Positions 1 to 19,208 are shown, numbered from the stretch's first letter. The stretch: 64,000 nucleotides of DNA from Tubiluchus corallicola (GCA_030141605.1 JAQGDQ010000600.1:1-64000); one strand, 5' to 3'. The notes: generated by a model not told the origin, from the sequence alone. Made by a program: numbers and translations.

Positions 1-250
1 AGGACTATTCAACTTTTTAATTTCTTTGCCAGTTCTAGACGAAATGTTCACATAATAATAAGAATGATATTCATAATTCAGTATCATGACAAAAGCACAA
101 ATAAATGGGACCTATTAATAACAGAAAGTTGAACTATGTGCAGTGATAATTCTTCTCTAAATGTGTAAACTAGTTTAACATGATTCGTACTTTTCAGCTC
201 ATTTCCGATTTTGGCGAAAACTACATCAAAGTGAATTAATCCTTTTCTAT

Positions 251-5331
<5,081 letters not shown>

Positions 5332-8300
5332 CTGTTGAAAAAAAGATTTAAACTCACATAAGCTAATGAAAATTAAGCAACTTTAGAATGGTTATTTTTT
5401 AGATTTAATACCTATAGGTAATTTGCTTTCTAATATATCATATTTGCATATTATATAAGACGAGTCGTTTGACGAAAGTGTCCAAGTGTCCATTCCTGTA
5501 GCAAATAGTGCAAACGAAACATTAATCAATGTCAAAAACCACTTGTTTTTTACTCGTGTTTGTCTTATAAATATGTGTGTTCAGTTTACCTATGATATTA
5601 AGAACGAGTCCGCGAGAGCACCATGCAGGGGGTGGCACATGAGGGGTGACGAATTTATATCATTTTTTTCCAACATGAAGGGCGAACCACTGCGGGGCTA
5701 CAGAACTTCCGGTTTTCATGTGTGTGTTGACCGTCATCCTCACTAATAATATAAAAAAGAAAATTCGCTGGAGCCTGTTTCAGTATTTAGTATTGGCACT
5801 TTAAAATTTTACAAAAATCAGCAAAATTCGCTTTTTGTAGTTTTTCAATATTTTTTTCTATCTATATGCTGGATTATAAGTAACAAATCTGTATTCTAAA
5901 TTTCATGAAAACGCACGAGTTGAGATAATATCATGAATGTCCGAATTTTCATATGACTACAAATATGATTAATTGCCTCTTCTGATGGATTTCTGGACAG
6001 GACATCATGCATGCCCCTAGTACCGAGTCCGACCCTGATTCAGGGCATTCTCTACACACTGAATCGCTAGCGCATACCAGGAAAGACTAAACAATAAGCC
6101 CTCTAATAGAAAAGAAGTACCGATTGTTAAGATTGAGAGTCATTGCTAGCGAAAGAATCTGACAACACTTGGCATATACATGTAAATTAGAAATTCGTTC
6201 ATTTTTATACATATGTTGATTTTTTATACTTTTTATATGAATAAGCTTCATGGCTATACATAGAAGATTATGAATATCAGTACAAAAATGAAAAACTACA
6301 AAACTCAGTCAGAATTAATTTCTCCAAAATATTAAGTCCAAAATACTCTTAGCAGCATAATCCTATCACTGAAGAGTAGTACAAGTAATCAAAACCATAA
6401 TATCTAAATAATAGAGAAAGAATTATCGATGCAGGTAGATTATCCCTAGAAGATAGATATAGAAATATAGACAAATATATCATGGGGAAAGTGATAAAGT
6501 GAAAATCTTACAGTCTAAACATGAGACAATATAAGCGTATGGGCCGCTTCTAGGGGATGGCGGTGACATTTAGCTCAGAAAATTTTTCTTCGCCCAAAAT
6601 TTATTTGTGACACAAAATCGATACTTCTGACAAAAAATATTAATAGTGCGATTGAATGATTGCGCCAATGGCACAAAAATTTTCAATGTTTTACAGTCAA
6701 AAAATCACCGGACAAATGATATTTTGGGGGAAGTCTGTCCCATATTTTTTGGGCTTTCGCTCAGATTTGGGGCAATTTTCTTTGTGTCCTGCCTTGTACG
6801 CCTATGTAAGACAATGAGTAATAACTAGGTAATAACCTGTATATAACATTTACAAAGCATAGAAAATAAACAGTACATAAAACTATTTCCAGTCCTTGCA
6901 AGAAGCAATTTCCATTCCGTAGATATTTCATTTTTTTGAAGATGGAAGTGCTATAAATGCGGTCCAGTGTCTTTAGTACAGGCTAATAGATTCACAATAT
7001 TCGTTTCGTGCGGATAACTAGTCAGAATACCGCATTTAACGCTGGTAAACAGCCCAGAAAACGAACATTTTAGTTCAGCAGTGGCCGCCATCTTGAATGC
7101 TGGAATCCAATCCTGTCGGTAGTTTAACCAATGTGATGGCCAGGCCCCTAGTTGCCAAAGATGAATATTTACGACGTTTTGAAGTATTTTGACAAGATTT
7201 GACAACTCATGTTTATCTACACGAAGCTTTTTGAAGAACGTTGTTACCTATATTTTCACCCTGATATATGCCTCTTTCACGGGTCATTTATAATAGGGTG
7301 GAAATTCGCTCCATCGAAATTGTCACTACAGCATAGTGGGATGGGATGCTCTATTCACATACATATCGATATTTTTGTCCCCGCCCCCGCAGTGGGCGAG
7401 ATATAAGACTTTGAAATGGCTGAGTATTTGCATCTTGTGCGTAATGCGAGCTTAAAGACCCCCAGTAGAGCCGAAAGAGGGGGGGGTTGGGACAAAAGTC
7501 GAAATGTCATTTTGGAGAAGGTAACAAGATCCAATACTGTGCAGAGTCAGATCTATTCAAACTCAGTGGTTGCTGTATGGCTAATCCTTCAAATATGAGT
7601 AAAAAATAGAGAAAAATAGGTATTTTTTCATGAAAATCGGCCTATGCCGTACCTCTGCTACTATGAGGAGTTGGACCAAACGGATTCACATAGTGAATAC
7701 TAGTGACTAGTGGACCTCATACCTGAACTTTGGTCCGAATCGGTTACCTAGCCTTGTGCCGGAATTTTTCGATTTTGCATGGTCTTCTCGCGGACGCGTT
7801 CTTAAGTCTTTACAGCATATTATGTAAGGCGGGTCGTTTGACGAAAGTTTGCGAAAAACATCCATAAATAAAATTTTCAAATGTATCAATAGATGTTCAG
7901 CTAATACATCAATTCAGCATTATTATTTTAACTTACTATGACATCTCATATCTTAGCAAATGAAATATTAAAACTAAAGAACAACGAGAGTTTCGAGAGA
8001 ATATTTTGAAATGATGTTCAACTTCGAGCTGTCATCATATTTATAGGCACCCCATGGGCTATTTTTTGACAAATGGCTATAATATCGGTAAATTCCCTTG
8101 TAATACGTCAAGCGATGCAATGCACGCGTACTTTGGGAATTCCACATGTATGCAGTGCTGTACATACGTAATAACTTTCTCACTATACGGATAATATAGG
8201 TCTACGTGTAGATCATGAGTCGTGACAAGTATGTGCATTCCTCCCGGCTATTCCGTTCCGATTTGCGTCTTAGAGTGGATTTGAAAAACTAACTAACTGA

Positions 8301-9596
8301 CTAGTAAGAGTGCACTGCAGTTGCTGTTGTTGCTGCTGCTGCTGCAATTGTTGTTGCTGTGTTGTTGTCATTGTTATTATTGTCACTGTTGCTGCTGATA
8401 TTTCCGTTGTTGTTGTTGTTGTTGTTGCTATGTTTCTGCTAATGTTGCTGTTTTTACTATCGTTGCTGCTAATGTTGTTGTTGTTGTTGTTGTTATAGTA
8501 GCTGTCATTGCCGCTGTCCTGCTGTGCCACTGTTGGCATATTTTGTCATAGTATCTTAAATGTCAGGATTGGGCTTTAATTTACATTAAACAAAGGTTAG
8601 TTACGTTAGAAATATAAAACTATGTAGTTATACCTACGTGCAGAAAGCTTAAAACTAAATTAAACCGAAATCCAAAACTTATAAATTATGAATTTTAATT
8701 TTGAATATTTTGAAAATGAGTTCAATTTATTGGAATAACAAGTTAACAATTTGTAGTATTAGAACTATAACAGGAAAGCGGAAGTACTGTGACGTACGCC
8801 GGAAATTGTGTGATAATTTGAGGCCCATCACGTGAATCGTACGTGATAGTGCTTCAGAACTCCTTTCCGTGTTTTGTGTTACAATTATTTTAAGTTTTGC
8901 GAAGCTTATAATGCTTCCCTATTCTTGTCAATGGATGTCACTGCTTTGAGCACAACGCATTACGTTCAGCTCTGTTTACATCGTTGGTTTTGTCATCATT
9001 TAAGATGCTTATCGAGCTAGCGAAAGCTGATGTAACTAATATTTTAACTGATGCACTAGCTAGGCTAGCAGCCCAACACACCCCCATCCAGTTAATGCTG
9101 TTCTTGAAGAGAAATCTCTGCTAGCTAAATTACCATACATAGATAGTCTTTGTTACATTCAATGTTACTTTGAATTTGAATTGAATATGAAATAAATTGT
9201 TTTTTAGGCAATTTTGATGCCAAAATTTAGATTAAAACAAGTAGATTAAAGATTAAGATTAACATTTAGATCAAATTTAGATTAAGATTTAGATTAATTT
9301 AGATTAGTACAAATCTTTGTCATAACTAATAATAGCTGTTCTAATCCTTAAGTTTAACACTTAGCAGAATTACTCTATTAAACAATAAAATATCTAACAT
9401 TTAAATCATAATTTAAAAAAAAGTTTAACTATATTATTTTTAAATCACACACTCGTGGCAACGCGGTAACCACAGAGCGATATGGAGCATTGCCCGTCTG
9501 TTGCCTATACGAGGTAGCTACGTATACTCGTTTTATTTTTGGAAGATCAAAAATAGATAAAATCAAAAAATTTAGAAGTTATTTTCGACACTTTAC
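5332..9596. other. Non-coding stretch, no supported gene
   Basis: I see no exon chain here on either strand. The 5' exon or exons of the left gene should lie here or further right. A motif containing cgtttgacgaaagt occurs at about 5465 and 7830, and a GTT/GCT microsatellite lies at 8318-8510. The ORF at 7974-8183 on the minus strand has no supporting splice or start signals. Confidence 0.5.
8318..8512. repeat. GTT/GCT trinucleotide microsatellite
   Basis: Imperfect (TTG/CTG)n tract broken by att and act units. The poly-Cys and Asn-rich frames across it are repeat artefacts. Confidence 0.9.
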
Positions 9597-9651
9597 CTGG
9601 TATGCTTCGGCACTCCATGAATTATTATAGAATATCTGTTTCACATTTTGC
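9597..9651 (-). CDS. Orphan candidate exon (55 nt)
   Basis: On the minus strand a gttgcag acceptor is followed by 55 bases open in one frame only (QNVKQIFYNNSWSAEAYQ) and then a CAG|GTAAAG donor. It ends in phase 0, whereas the next exon of the left gene (5162-5331) starts in phase 1. Either an exon is missing between them or this is not part of that gene. It contains a possible N-glycosylation site (NNS). Confidence 0.3.
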
Positions 9652-10160
9652 CTGCAACATACGTAAAAATAAACATAAACTTAACTGTAAAATAATTTTT
9701 CCTCTTCGTTTAAGGAGTAAAGGCTGGATGTCAGCGCAATTATTCAATGTTTGCGTAAGTTGAATTACTTTATTTCAGCGTAAAATTACATTACGCTACA
9801 GTAAAATACTACAATAAAAACTACATAAAAAGTACTACTGTATGCAATACATACAGCAAATAAACGTTCTTTTGTACCACGTTCGACGATTATTATTTAA
9901 AAACAGTGAATTGTTACACGTCTTAAAATAACGAGATTGTATAATTCGTTCTACGTTGACAAAAGTTAGTAGATGCTTATTGTTCGCCAGTTCTAGTAAT
10001 CGTTTTCTAATACTGTAACAGGCGTTCTTACGAAGGTACGAAAATGTGGTAATGATAAATTTACACGAATTACAATCATAATTTTTCACAATAATTTTGA
10101 ACAGCTTCCTGACACCATCATTTATGCAACGCGTATTTTGTTAAAGACGGTACTGTCATT

Positions 10161-10580
10161 CAGGGCCTATTTCAGCCTAAGCGAGGCCCGGGGAAGTGGG
10201 GGCGTGTGAGGCCTCCTGGGGGGGGGGGGGGGTCAAAGCACCGGGGCGGGGCGGGCGCTACCATGGTTGGTGCCCAGAAAATTTTTGAACTGCTAGAACG
10301 CCGGAGAAGCATTTTCGAAGAGAAAATATGGAGTTGTACAGTTGTTAAAGGAAAGAACAATTGAAAGAAAAACTGCTTTATTCTCAAAACCAGTCCTTAA
10401 TACTTGTCAATACTGGCAAATGGCGCGCGTGCGGCAAGAGAGAGAGAGAGAGAGAGAGGGAGAGAGGAGGCAGTATGTTCGCATAAACCAAAAAAAGTTA
10501 CCTTAGCGCGAGGCCTCCCTGGAGGGTGAGGCCCCGGGGAAGTATCCCCGCTTCCCCCCCCCCCCCTGAAATAGGAACTG
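10161..10580. mobile_element. Non-autonomous hAT-type DNA transposon (MITE), 420 bp
   Basis: The ends are imperfect inverted repeats: CAGGGCCTATTTCAG on the left, and on the right the reverse complement reads CAGTTCCTATTTCAG. A perfect 8-bp duplication, ctgtcatt, flanks it at 10153-10160 and 10581-10588. Eight-bp target duplications with CAG ends are typical of the hAT superfamily. The interior is GC-rich with G and C runs, a short GA microsatellite and no transposase. Confidence 0.85.
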
Positions 10581-11019
10581 CTGTCATTACTCGTTAAAAT
10601 TACAACAATAACTCTTAAAAAGATGCAATTTAACATCAAGAAAGCACAACGAAACGTATCTAATTAATGAGTTAATATGTACATATATATATATATAAGA
10701 GATGCGTTTGATTTTTAATATCTGCATTGTCACATAAATCAAAGCAAATTACATGGCCTAAATATTTTTCTTGTTGATAACGGACATTATCTGTTAAGCC
10801 AAGGAAACGGTTCCTGTAAATGTTATTTAGACTACGTGGGGGGATTTTTCATACATTTATTTTACGTATAGTTGAAGTGAATATTATGGCAAAATCATTT
10901 TAACAATCCAAGAGTTCTTGTAATACAAATATAGAGGATGCTAACAAAATGATATCAGCTTCATGAATATAATATGAATCAGTAGGTAATTTGCAATACG
11001 ACAATCATTCATGTTGCAG

Positions 11020-11530
11020 CTTCAAATGTTTTGGTCCATTACCGAAAATGAAAATTGCCGAAAATAGAACATTTTTTTAACCAGTCGGTACTCCTCTCAG
11101 TGGACTTGTACTAAAATATAGCCCACGTCATCGTGTAGTCCTGTTTTTCCTCTTTCTAAAGTGCCATATATCTCCTTCCGAGAGTCCCATCAGGCGCCGC
11201 TAGAACGTTTTTTCTGCAAGCTGTTTAGTCAAAATTTCGAAAAAATCGCGTGTTGTGTCCGGGAAAACGCCCGTTGCGGGACGCCGTGGCCCTCTCGCGA
11301 ATTCTAAATACGCCTATGACACCCACCGCTGAACGGGCTATCTATCCATAGCCAGCACCACCCATGGCCCGTTCCCGTTCTCCAGATCTCAGACGTATAA
11401 CTTTTGCAAAAAAGGGTCGAAAATGGCCATTTTTGGAGTTTTTTCGCCCGCCGTTCGTCCCGGTGGGCCGGATTCAAAAAATAAACCCCCAATGGCACGA
11501 CACTAGATCGAGACCCCCATGTATGCCACC
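11020..11530 (+). repeat. Dispersed repeat family X, plus-strand copy
   Basis: The longest of the four family X segments in the window. The left half (11170-11370) is matched again at 13040-13215 and the right half (11420-11515) at 12155-12245. It is GC-richer than its surroundings. No coding or terminal repeats are seen. Confidence 0.65.
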
Positions 11531-11745
11531 CACCCTACACCACAACCCACACCACACCATCAATACCACACCACTCTACCCACACCGCTCCACCAATACC
11601 TCACATACCTTACCACCCCACCACATCATCCACAGCACAACACCCACTGCACACCATTCACAGGACACCCACCACATCACATGGTGATGATGATGTCGAC
11701 ATCAACAACGACAACCTACAGCACCAACACCAACAGCACTGCATC
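11515..11745 (+). repeat. CA-rich, G-poor low-complexity tract
   Basis: About 200 bases made almost only of C, A and T with motifs such as caccac and acccac, directly after the family X copy. The ORFs here are low-complexity products. Confidence 0.7.
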
Positions 11746-12154
11746 ATAGTAAAACCATGCAAAACAATTTTGTGCAAAGTCGATACTGTGTGCTATAGCA
11801 AATGCTGTTACCACCCATCCACCCTTGATCAATAATGCACGGAAATTCTACACAATTTTGCTTACTGCTTCCTGGATTATAATAGGCTCACAGATATAAT
11901 TTGCAAGTACAGTCTATGACACAGTATAGAACAGCGGATGAGAACAATGCCTAGAACAGCAGCGAAATTTCTTAAACTCAAAGACAACGGATGTTTCAAA
12001 TGGCAGCACAGGGGTAGAAAAAGAACTTCGAAATACACCCTGTTTCGTCTAGTATACATCTCTCCGAGTGAAACTATAAACACTTTGTAAACCGTTTCGT
12101 CCTCATCTGCGAGTTTATTTTTTCTCAACTTTTTTAATAGTTGCACAAATCAAG

Positions 12155-12344
12155 CAAATCGCCATTTTTGGAGGTTTTTCGCCCCCCGTTCCTCTCGGTG
12201 GGCCCGATTCGAAAAATAAATCCCCTATGGCACGACACTTTACCGAGACCTTTCGTTTGATGAATAGATCGCCGCAAATGGTGCCGTCGTCGGAGCTGTA
12301 GCCTCGAATCTTATATGCTCTTTCTCTTTCTCCCTCCCTCTCTT

Positions 12345-12416
<72 letters not shown>

Positions 12417-12431
12417 CTCTTGCTTTCTCTC

Positions 12432-12472
<41 letters not shown>

Positions 12473-12475
12473 CTT

Positions 12476-12506
<31 letters not shown>

Positions 12507-12510
12507 ATTG

Positions 12511-12564
<54 letters not shown>

Positions 12565-12568
12565 ATTT

Positions 12569-12613
<45 letters not shown>

Positions 12614-12614
12614 C

Positions 12615-12645
<31 letters not shown>

Positions 12646-12650
12646 TCTTG

Positions 12651-12720
<70 letters not shown>

Positions 12721-12801
12721 TCCCCCTCTCTCTCTCTCTCTCTTCCCCTCTCTCTTTCTCTTTTTCTTTCCTGCTCTTTTTCTGTCTCTTTCTTTCTCTC
12801 C

Positions 12802-12893
<92 letters not shown>

Positions 12894-12920
12894 TCTCTCT
12901 CCTCTCTTTCTCTATCTCTG

Positions 12921-12976
<56 letters not shown>

Positions 12977-13220
12977 CTTCCCCCCCTCTCTCTCTCTCTC
13001 TTGCTTTCTCTCTCTCTCTTTCTCTCTCTCTCTCTCCTTCCAGAACGTTTTTCTGCAGGCTGTTTTTCCAAAATTTCGAAAAAAGCCGGAGTTGGGTCCG
13101 GGAAACGCCCGTTATGGGACGCCGTGGCCCTCTCGCGAATTCTAAATGTGCCTACTACGCCCACCGCTGAGCGGGCTACCTATCAATAGCCAGCACCACC
13201 CATGGCCCGTTCCCAAACGA
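12155..13220 (+). repeat. Family X halves flanking a 0.7-kb CT-rich tract
   Basis: 12155-12245 matches the right half of family X and 13040-13220 matches the left half, so the two halves lie in swapped order. Between them, 12317-13036 is almost pure pyrimidine (CT with ttt, cctt and gcttt interruptions). The 200-residue Ser/Leu and Arg/Glu frames on the two strands are artefacts of the repeat. Confidence 0.8.
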
Positions 13221-13229
13221 TACACGAAC

Positions 13230-14990
13230 AATATTATTATTGTAAAAGCTATATATTTGCTTTAATTTTAATTTTAAATGCATAATACTAAATCTACCTA
13301 CAACCGTTTTTTCTCAACTCATTTACTTACTTGTCGATCACTACTGTTTGCTAATTATTATTTTTTTGCTAAATTATTGAGGTTACTATTTTCTTGTTTT
13401 TCGATTTTTGTACCTTATAAAATAAATTCATTTCGGGTTTATCGCTGCAAATCAAAGCCGTACTGCCGTTTTTGTTAATATTGGTCTGAGCGCATCCCCA
13501 AATACTTTTAACATTTAAAATGTACTTGGTAAAAACCGTAAGTTGTTAAAATACGATCAAACCAAGACGAACTGTTATAGGCAGAATTTTAAAAAAGTAA
13601 TTTTGTTGAAAGAGCCGGGTTGGCTTCAATAAGATTATTAAGGCCAGTGTGAACCTGACTTAATAAATTTTAATTTTGTAGTCAAGGTGGCTCCATCTAG
13701 CTGGAAAGTTTAAAGTGTGGGCATTGACCCAGTTATGTTTCATTATGCTGTTCTGTAGTGTATGTGAACATGTTTCTTGTGCAAGCTAGCGAAATTTTTC
13801 ATTAGATATATGCTGCAACGATGTAAGTTTATTTCTATTAATTTTTATTATGTTTTATTCACTGATATTTTTTAAATGACTAAATAGCTGTCAGTCTAAC
13901 TAAACTATGTAACTTTTCATAAAATGAGCTAATGTCTGTCACTTTTGCTTTTCTATTTTAATTTTTAAATATTACAGAAATAAAGATCAGTGGTTTACAT
14001 GAATTCAACTGAGATTTTTGAAGATTTGTCATAAATGCCTCTCAAAGACGCTAACAAAGAAAACTTGCAAAGAATGTTTACTGATTACCAATTGCATAAC
14101 TGGGACTAGTGGGTTATGCTGCTAAAATACTCCATAATGGTCCTAAGAAATCATTGCATTCTTCTAGGTTGTCACTCACCTGGATAAGCAAATAACAATG
14201 TTACAGATTATTAAAAATGTTCATTGTCATCTGGCTCTATAATATTGAAAGTTTACATTGAAATTCTTCCACCATAAATAGACTAAACCGTTCTTAAACT
14301 GACTGGGGATGCACCTTGCCGTTAAATTCGGGGTGAATTGTGTTTAAGAAACGGAGATTTTCTTTATTATAACATTAGCTCTTGTGAGCATGTCAAATCA
14401 TATTTTCACAAAGTTCAAAATTAATAGACAAACATATAGGGTTTCTTACAAAATTTCGTTAAAACTACCAACCTTTCAAGTCGTTAAAAGTTTTTTTTGC
14501 CATAATCTGTGTTGTGGTTATGCAACTATGGTCGCATTAATAATTGAAAGTTCCACTGCCCAATGACTTGTTATGAACAAATGGCAGCGCCAGTACATCG
14601 TCTGGTCAGGCGTTGTCAACCATCAGTTTGTCTTTTTCAGAAAGCTTTCACGCTATGACAAAGGAACTGTATTCCTCGTATATATGGTATTTATGTTATA
14701 CATTTGTGCAAAAAACATGCTGCTGTTAGTTTACTGATTACGCTTTAGAGCACTACTGGTTGTGATATGTTAGCTCTGCACGCGTTATTGGCTAATATTG
14801 CTTGTGGTGTTTTAGATCTACAATCATAGAATCAACTTTTACTGCAAGCACAGCAGCTGACAGTTCTAGGCGTGGCAAAGTGACTTTCTTTAAGGGGGTC
14901 AGTCTTGTTTTACTCAACACAAATGTACAGACGATATCTCCTGTAGCATTTGCTGATCTGATTTGAAGATATGATACAGTTCCAAGGGCT
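13230..14990. other. AT-rich non-coding stretch
   Basis: No splice-supported exon, RNA gene or clear transposon end found. Short ORFs at 13278-13478 and 14384-14566 have ordinary AT-rich composition and no recognisable motif. Confidence 0.5.
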
Positions 14991-15017
14991 CTTTCGGATG
15001 CATCTGAGAAATGATGA

Positions 15018-15182
<165 letters not shown>

Positions 15183-15199
15183 AATCCGTTTTACCATAG

Positions 15200-16505
15200 A
15201 TTTTAACTTCTATTGTGAAGAGTTTTACCTATTTATGCAAGGACGAAGCATCTGCGCTGTGTCTTGCCTTCAAAATCTTCAAACTTTCAATTCATTTCAC
15301 AGCACCTTAATTCTTAAAACTGACTATTTTGCAAAAGCCTAGAGCAGGTAAGCAGAACAGTTCAGAATGATCCTGAACTGTTCTGCTTGCTAAACTAAAA
15401 AAAAATAAAAAATAAAAAATGTAAAAAGCTGAGGTATTAATTAGGGCCGACTTAGTTGCCTCTATTTTCCAGTTTGATTTAAAAAAATAAAATAATTGCT
15501 TCAAATTATCAAATTAATATATCCTGGAGCATATAATTTGCGTATGTATTTTGGATTATTAATGTAGTATGAATTCTTTAAATATACATTAAAACATTAA
15601 AGTACACAAAAATAATCTCATATTTAGAAATATGGTTCCACTTAAATTTGACTGTTAATGATACATAGACAGAAAATAACTTGCCAGATATTAACTAATC
15701 ACGATACCTAGCATTAATACAGTTTAATTACATATCCATGTTGCTAATAAGTGAAAATTGAAACAAAGTAACTATTTTTTATGCATATCTTTCTAAAATA
15801 TGCATAATATGCAAAATATGCAAACTTTGATTTCATTTCGCGCCGAGGCAAATGCAGAGATATCATTCTAAGCAGAATGAGCACAGCAGCTATAGAGGCG
15901 TTTGGAGGGGAGGTCAAACTAACGCGGAATCAGAGGTAACTTTTACTTTAACAGCAATTGCAGGGACAGCAACTTATTGCACTGAAATAAGTCAATAAGA
16001 AAAATTCAAATTTTTTTTCTGTAACCTGATCATTTTCAAGGAAACTCTTGATAAAAAATTGAATCTAGTAGTAACGACAGTGATGGTAGGCTGATTGTTT
16101 GTCTATCCATCTATTGCTTCGTCTTTCCATCCTGTTCTTCGTTCTATCCGTCTGTGTGTCTGTCTGTTTGTCTGCTGATCTGTCTGTCTCCGTCTTGGTG
16201 TCTTTTTTGCTGTTTGCTAATGATTTGCGAGATGGAATGCACTGTAGCACAACACAGTTGTATGCAAGCATTATTTGAGAATTAAAATTATAAACCGTTT
16301 TAGTGGGGTCAATTTTCTTCTTCTTCTTCTTATTCTGTTCCGCTCTTCTGTCCGTTACCACAGTGTCTTACTGCCTAAATACCTACTGCCCAACAATCCA
16401 CAGCTCAAAGGAACACTGCTCAGGGATCCACAACCCAACTGTCCACTCCACTACCTAAGTTTACAATGCTCAAAGTATCCACTGGTCAAGTGACCTAGAA
16501 ACAAG
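15200..16505. other. Non-coding stretch left of the duplicated block
   Basis: No gene seen. It has short CTGT-like (16150-16195) and CTT (16315-16333) repeats. It ends where similarity to 32424 onward begins. Confidence 0.5.
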
Positions 16506-16884
16506 TTTATATCTGACCGTTTGGGTCGAAATGATTTTTTGTGCTTGTGAAACTTCAGAGTTGCTTCCGTCAAGACATACAGTAGACTAAGTTAATTTGC
16601 AATCCAACATGACTGTTTATTTTACAATACATTGTAAAGTCATTCTTGTTCTTTACTTTACAAATTAAAAAATACAAACAAGTTGTTAACATAATTTTAA
16701 CAATTCTACATAATCAAAGTAAACAAAATAAATAACTTAACTTGTGAGATGTGTGCTGTACTTTGTATAACAATTAAGATTACTTACAATAATTATTAGT
16801 ATACGTTCTTATTGTAATAATACAACGTAAGTTAGCAATTATCGAAGGTAATTATCGATACTTTACGTTAGCAATTATCGATTA

Positions 16885-17222
16885 CACATTATTACGTCAC
16901 TCAATGCCATTACTACGTCACTCAATGCCATTACTACGTCACTCAATACCATTGCTACGTCACTCAGTACCATTACTACGTCACTCAATACCCTTGCTAT
17001 GTCACTCAATACCATTGCTACGTAACTCAGTACCATTACTACGTCACTCAATACCATTGCTATGTCACTCAATACCATTGCTACGTCATTCAATGCCATT
17101 ACTACGTCCACTCATTGCTATTATTACGTCACTCAATACCATTACTACATCATTCTATACCATTGCTACGTCACTCAATGCCATTATTACATCACTCATT
17201 GCCATTATTACGTCACTCATAA
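16885..17222. repeat. 21-bp minisatellite, about 16 copies (block A)
   Basis: The unit is tacgtcactcaatgccatta plus c, with variants such as accattgc. Every unit carries a TACGTCA core. The paralogous array in block B (33145-33352) has about 10 copies. Confidence 0.9.
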
Positions 17223-18291
17223 CTCAGTTTTTATGCTTTTCAAAATTCTAATAACAATATTATGACAAAATAATTAATAACATTTTTATTATGCATTATG
17301 TAGAAGCAGGTAAAAAATATTTTGGGGACGTATATGCAATAAACTCACACGCATACATCAGACTTTTAAAAAAATGCCATTTTACTGTAAAGGAAAGGTC
17401 AAGTCTTCTGTGAAGTTAGGTTTAATTCAATGTTCGCGAAAAATGTTAGAAGAAATTAGTAATAAAACTGCAATAAGCGTCTCGTGTAATTAGTAAAATT
17501 ACTTTAAAGTCGCGATCACTTCATACTTGGACGCTCTAATTTTCAATGCCCATTCTTCTTGCCATTCATTCGTCTTGAAGAAAAGTAGCGCACTGTCAAT
17601 CTTTATCAAAAGCATAATAAATTTTAGGTAGCTAATTTTGTAATGTTTTTGCGTGAAAGCTTAGGTAACTGCTTAATAACCTGCTTAGGTAAGCTGCAAA
17701 AGTTTGGATTAGTTTAAGCATCGCGTGCTTACGAGAGTGAACCAGTCGCGCCATGATTTTCAAGTGAATAGCAGTAACCACCGTGGCTGAGAATTTGAAT
17801 TTACGCTTTATAGATGTATTTACGTTTTTTTTTTGCAAATTTCTTTGTTATATTTTTCTAAGTTTAAGTCATAGCAGTAAAATAAACCCAAGCCCAACAT
17901 GCCGAGTGACTTGTTCTTTCGTTTAATACTCGAAACTTAGAACTTCACGTGCGTCTGCAAGATTCCCCCAGCAAAACTGTGAAAGACTGTTCTTCCCTTT
18001 TGATTATATGTATATCGTTCGTAAGTAATGATATTGTACTGCTTATGTATCTCAAGGTAAATCGAATTGTTAAAATTGATATCCGTATTAAAGCCTTAAA
18101 TTGGTATGTATACATTATTGTATTCAACAATGATACTTTGATTCACCAAGCGGTGCGCCAAAACCACTTTGGGAATCTCAACCGTCGTCTTCGTTCAGGA
18201 TTCAAACCAAATTTCTTCCCTCTAGTTTTTACGTAGTACCGGTTCCTCCTCCTTGGTATTCTACGTCTGAAAGGTAGTGTCCGGTAACGCT

Positions 18292-18552
<261 letters not shown>

Positions 18553-18727
18553 TACTACAGCACTTGTAGTAGTAGCAGTAGCAGTAGCTGTAGTAGTAGC
18601 TGCAGTAACAGTAGTTTCAATAGTTGTAGTAATAGTAATAAAAACAGTAAAATTAATGGTTCTACTAAATTGCTAATTACTGGGTGTCAAAATAAATTAC
18701 ACACTTTTCTGGTGCACGGTCGCTCTT

Positions 18728-18875
18728 CTCTTGGAGGGTCTTCTGTTTGAGGGTCTTCTGTTGGTGGTTCTTCTGTTGTTGGGTCTTCTGTTGTTGGGTC
18801 TTCTGTTGTTGGGTCTTCTGTTGTTGGGTCTTCTGTTGTTGGGTCTTCTGTTGTTGGGTTTTCTGTTGGTGCTGT
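18728..18875. repeat. 15-bp minisatellite, about 9 copies (block A)
   Basis: The unit is gggtcttctgttgtt. The same array in block B (34430-34866) has about 29 units. It lies just beyond the 3' end of CAP gene A. Confidence 0.9.
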
Positions 18876-19186
18876 AAATTACATAATGATCGCTTAAAGC
18901 TACTAATCAGGATATTTTATTTCTGATCATTGTTCCGTGAGTGACATCCGCACACTATACAGCCAAAATGACCACCTCGGACTGAATGCTGCCGAGGGGG
19001 AGTATCGAGTATCACTTATATAAAAAGGTCCTAAATCTTAATAATACAAGCAATCGTATTGTATGTCATGCAGGAGATTTAAGCAAAACAAACTGGTTGA
19101 AATGAATTAATGGAAAAAGAAATCAAGGGTCAGTTTCTGTTATTTTTATTTCTCAAATTTCATAAAATAATTTCAAAATTTTAACA

Positions 19187-19208
19187 TTTATTAATAGTTC
19201 TTTTTATT
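19187..19208 (-). terminator. Poly(A) signals of CAP gene A
   Basis: Two minus-strand AATAAA hexamers (19203-19208 and 19187-19192) lie about 150-170 bases past the stop codon of CAP gene A. Both have counterparts at the end of gene B. Confidence 0.65.

Noticed and set aside
7974-8183. Minus-strand ORF with YMWNSQSTRALHRLTYYKGIY
   Set aside because: Ordinary composition but no splice sites, start context or recognisable domain, and not in phase with neighbouring exons.
12315-13189. Four overlapping ORFs of 219-276 residues (Ser/Leu or Arg/Glu rich)
   Set aside because: Direct translation of the CT tract in several frames; no splice, start or conservation evidence.
16885-17222. CRISPR-like regular repeats
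   Set aside because: Units are contiguous with no unique spacers, and the window is eukaryotic; these are minisatellites.
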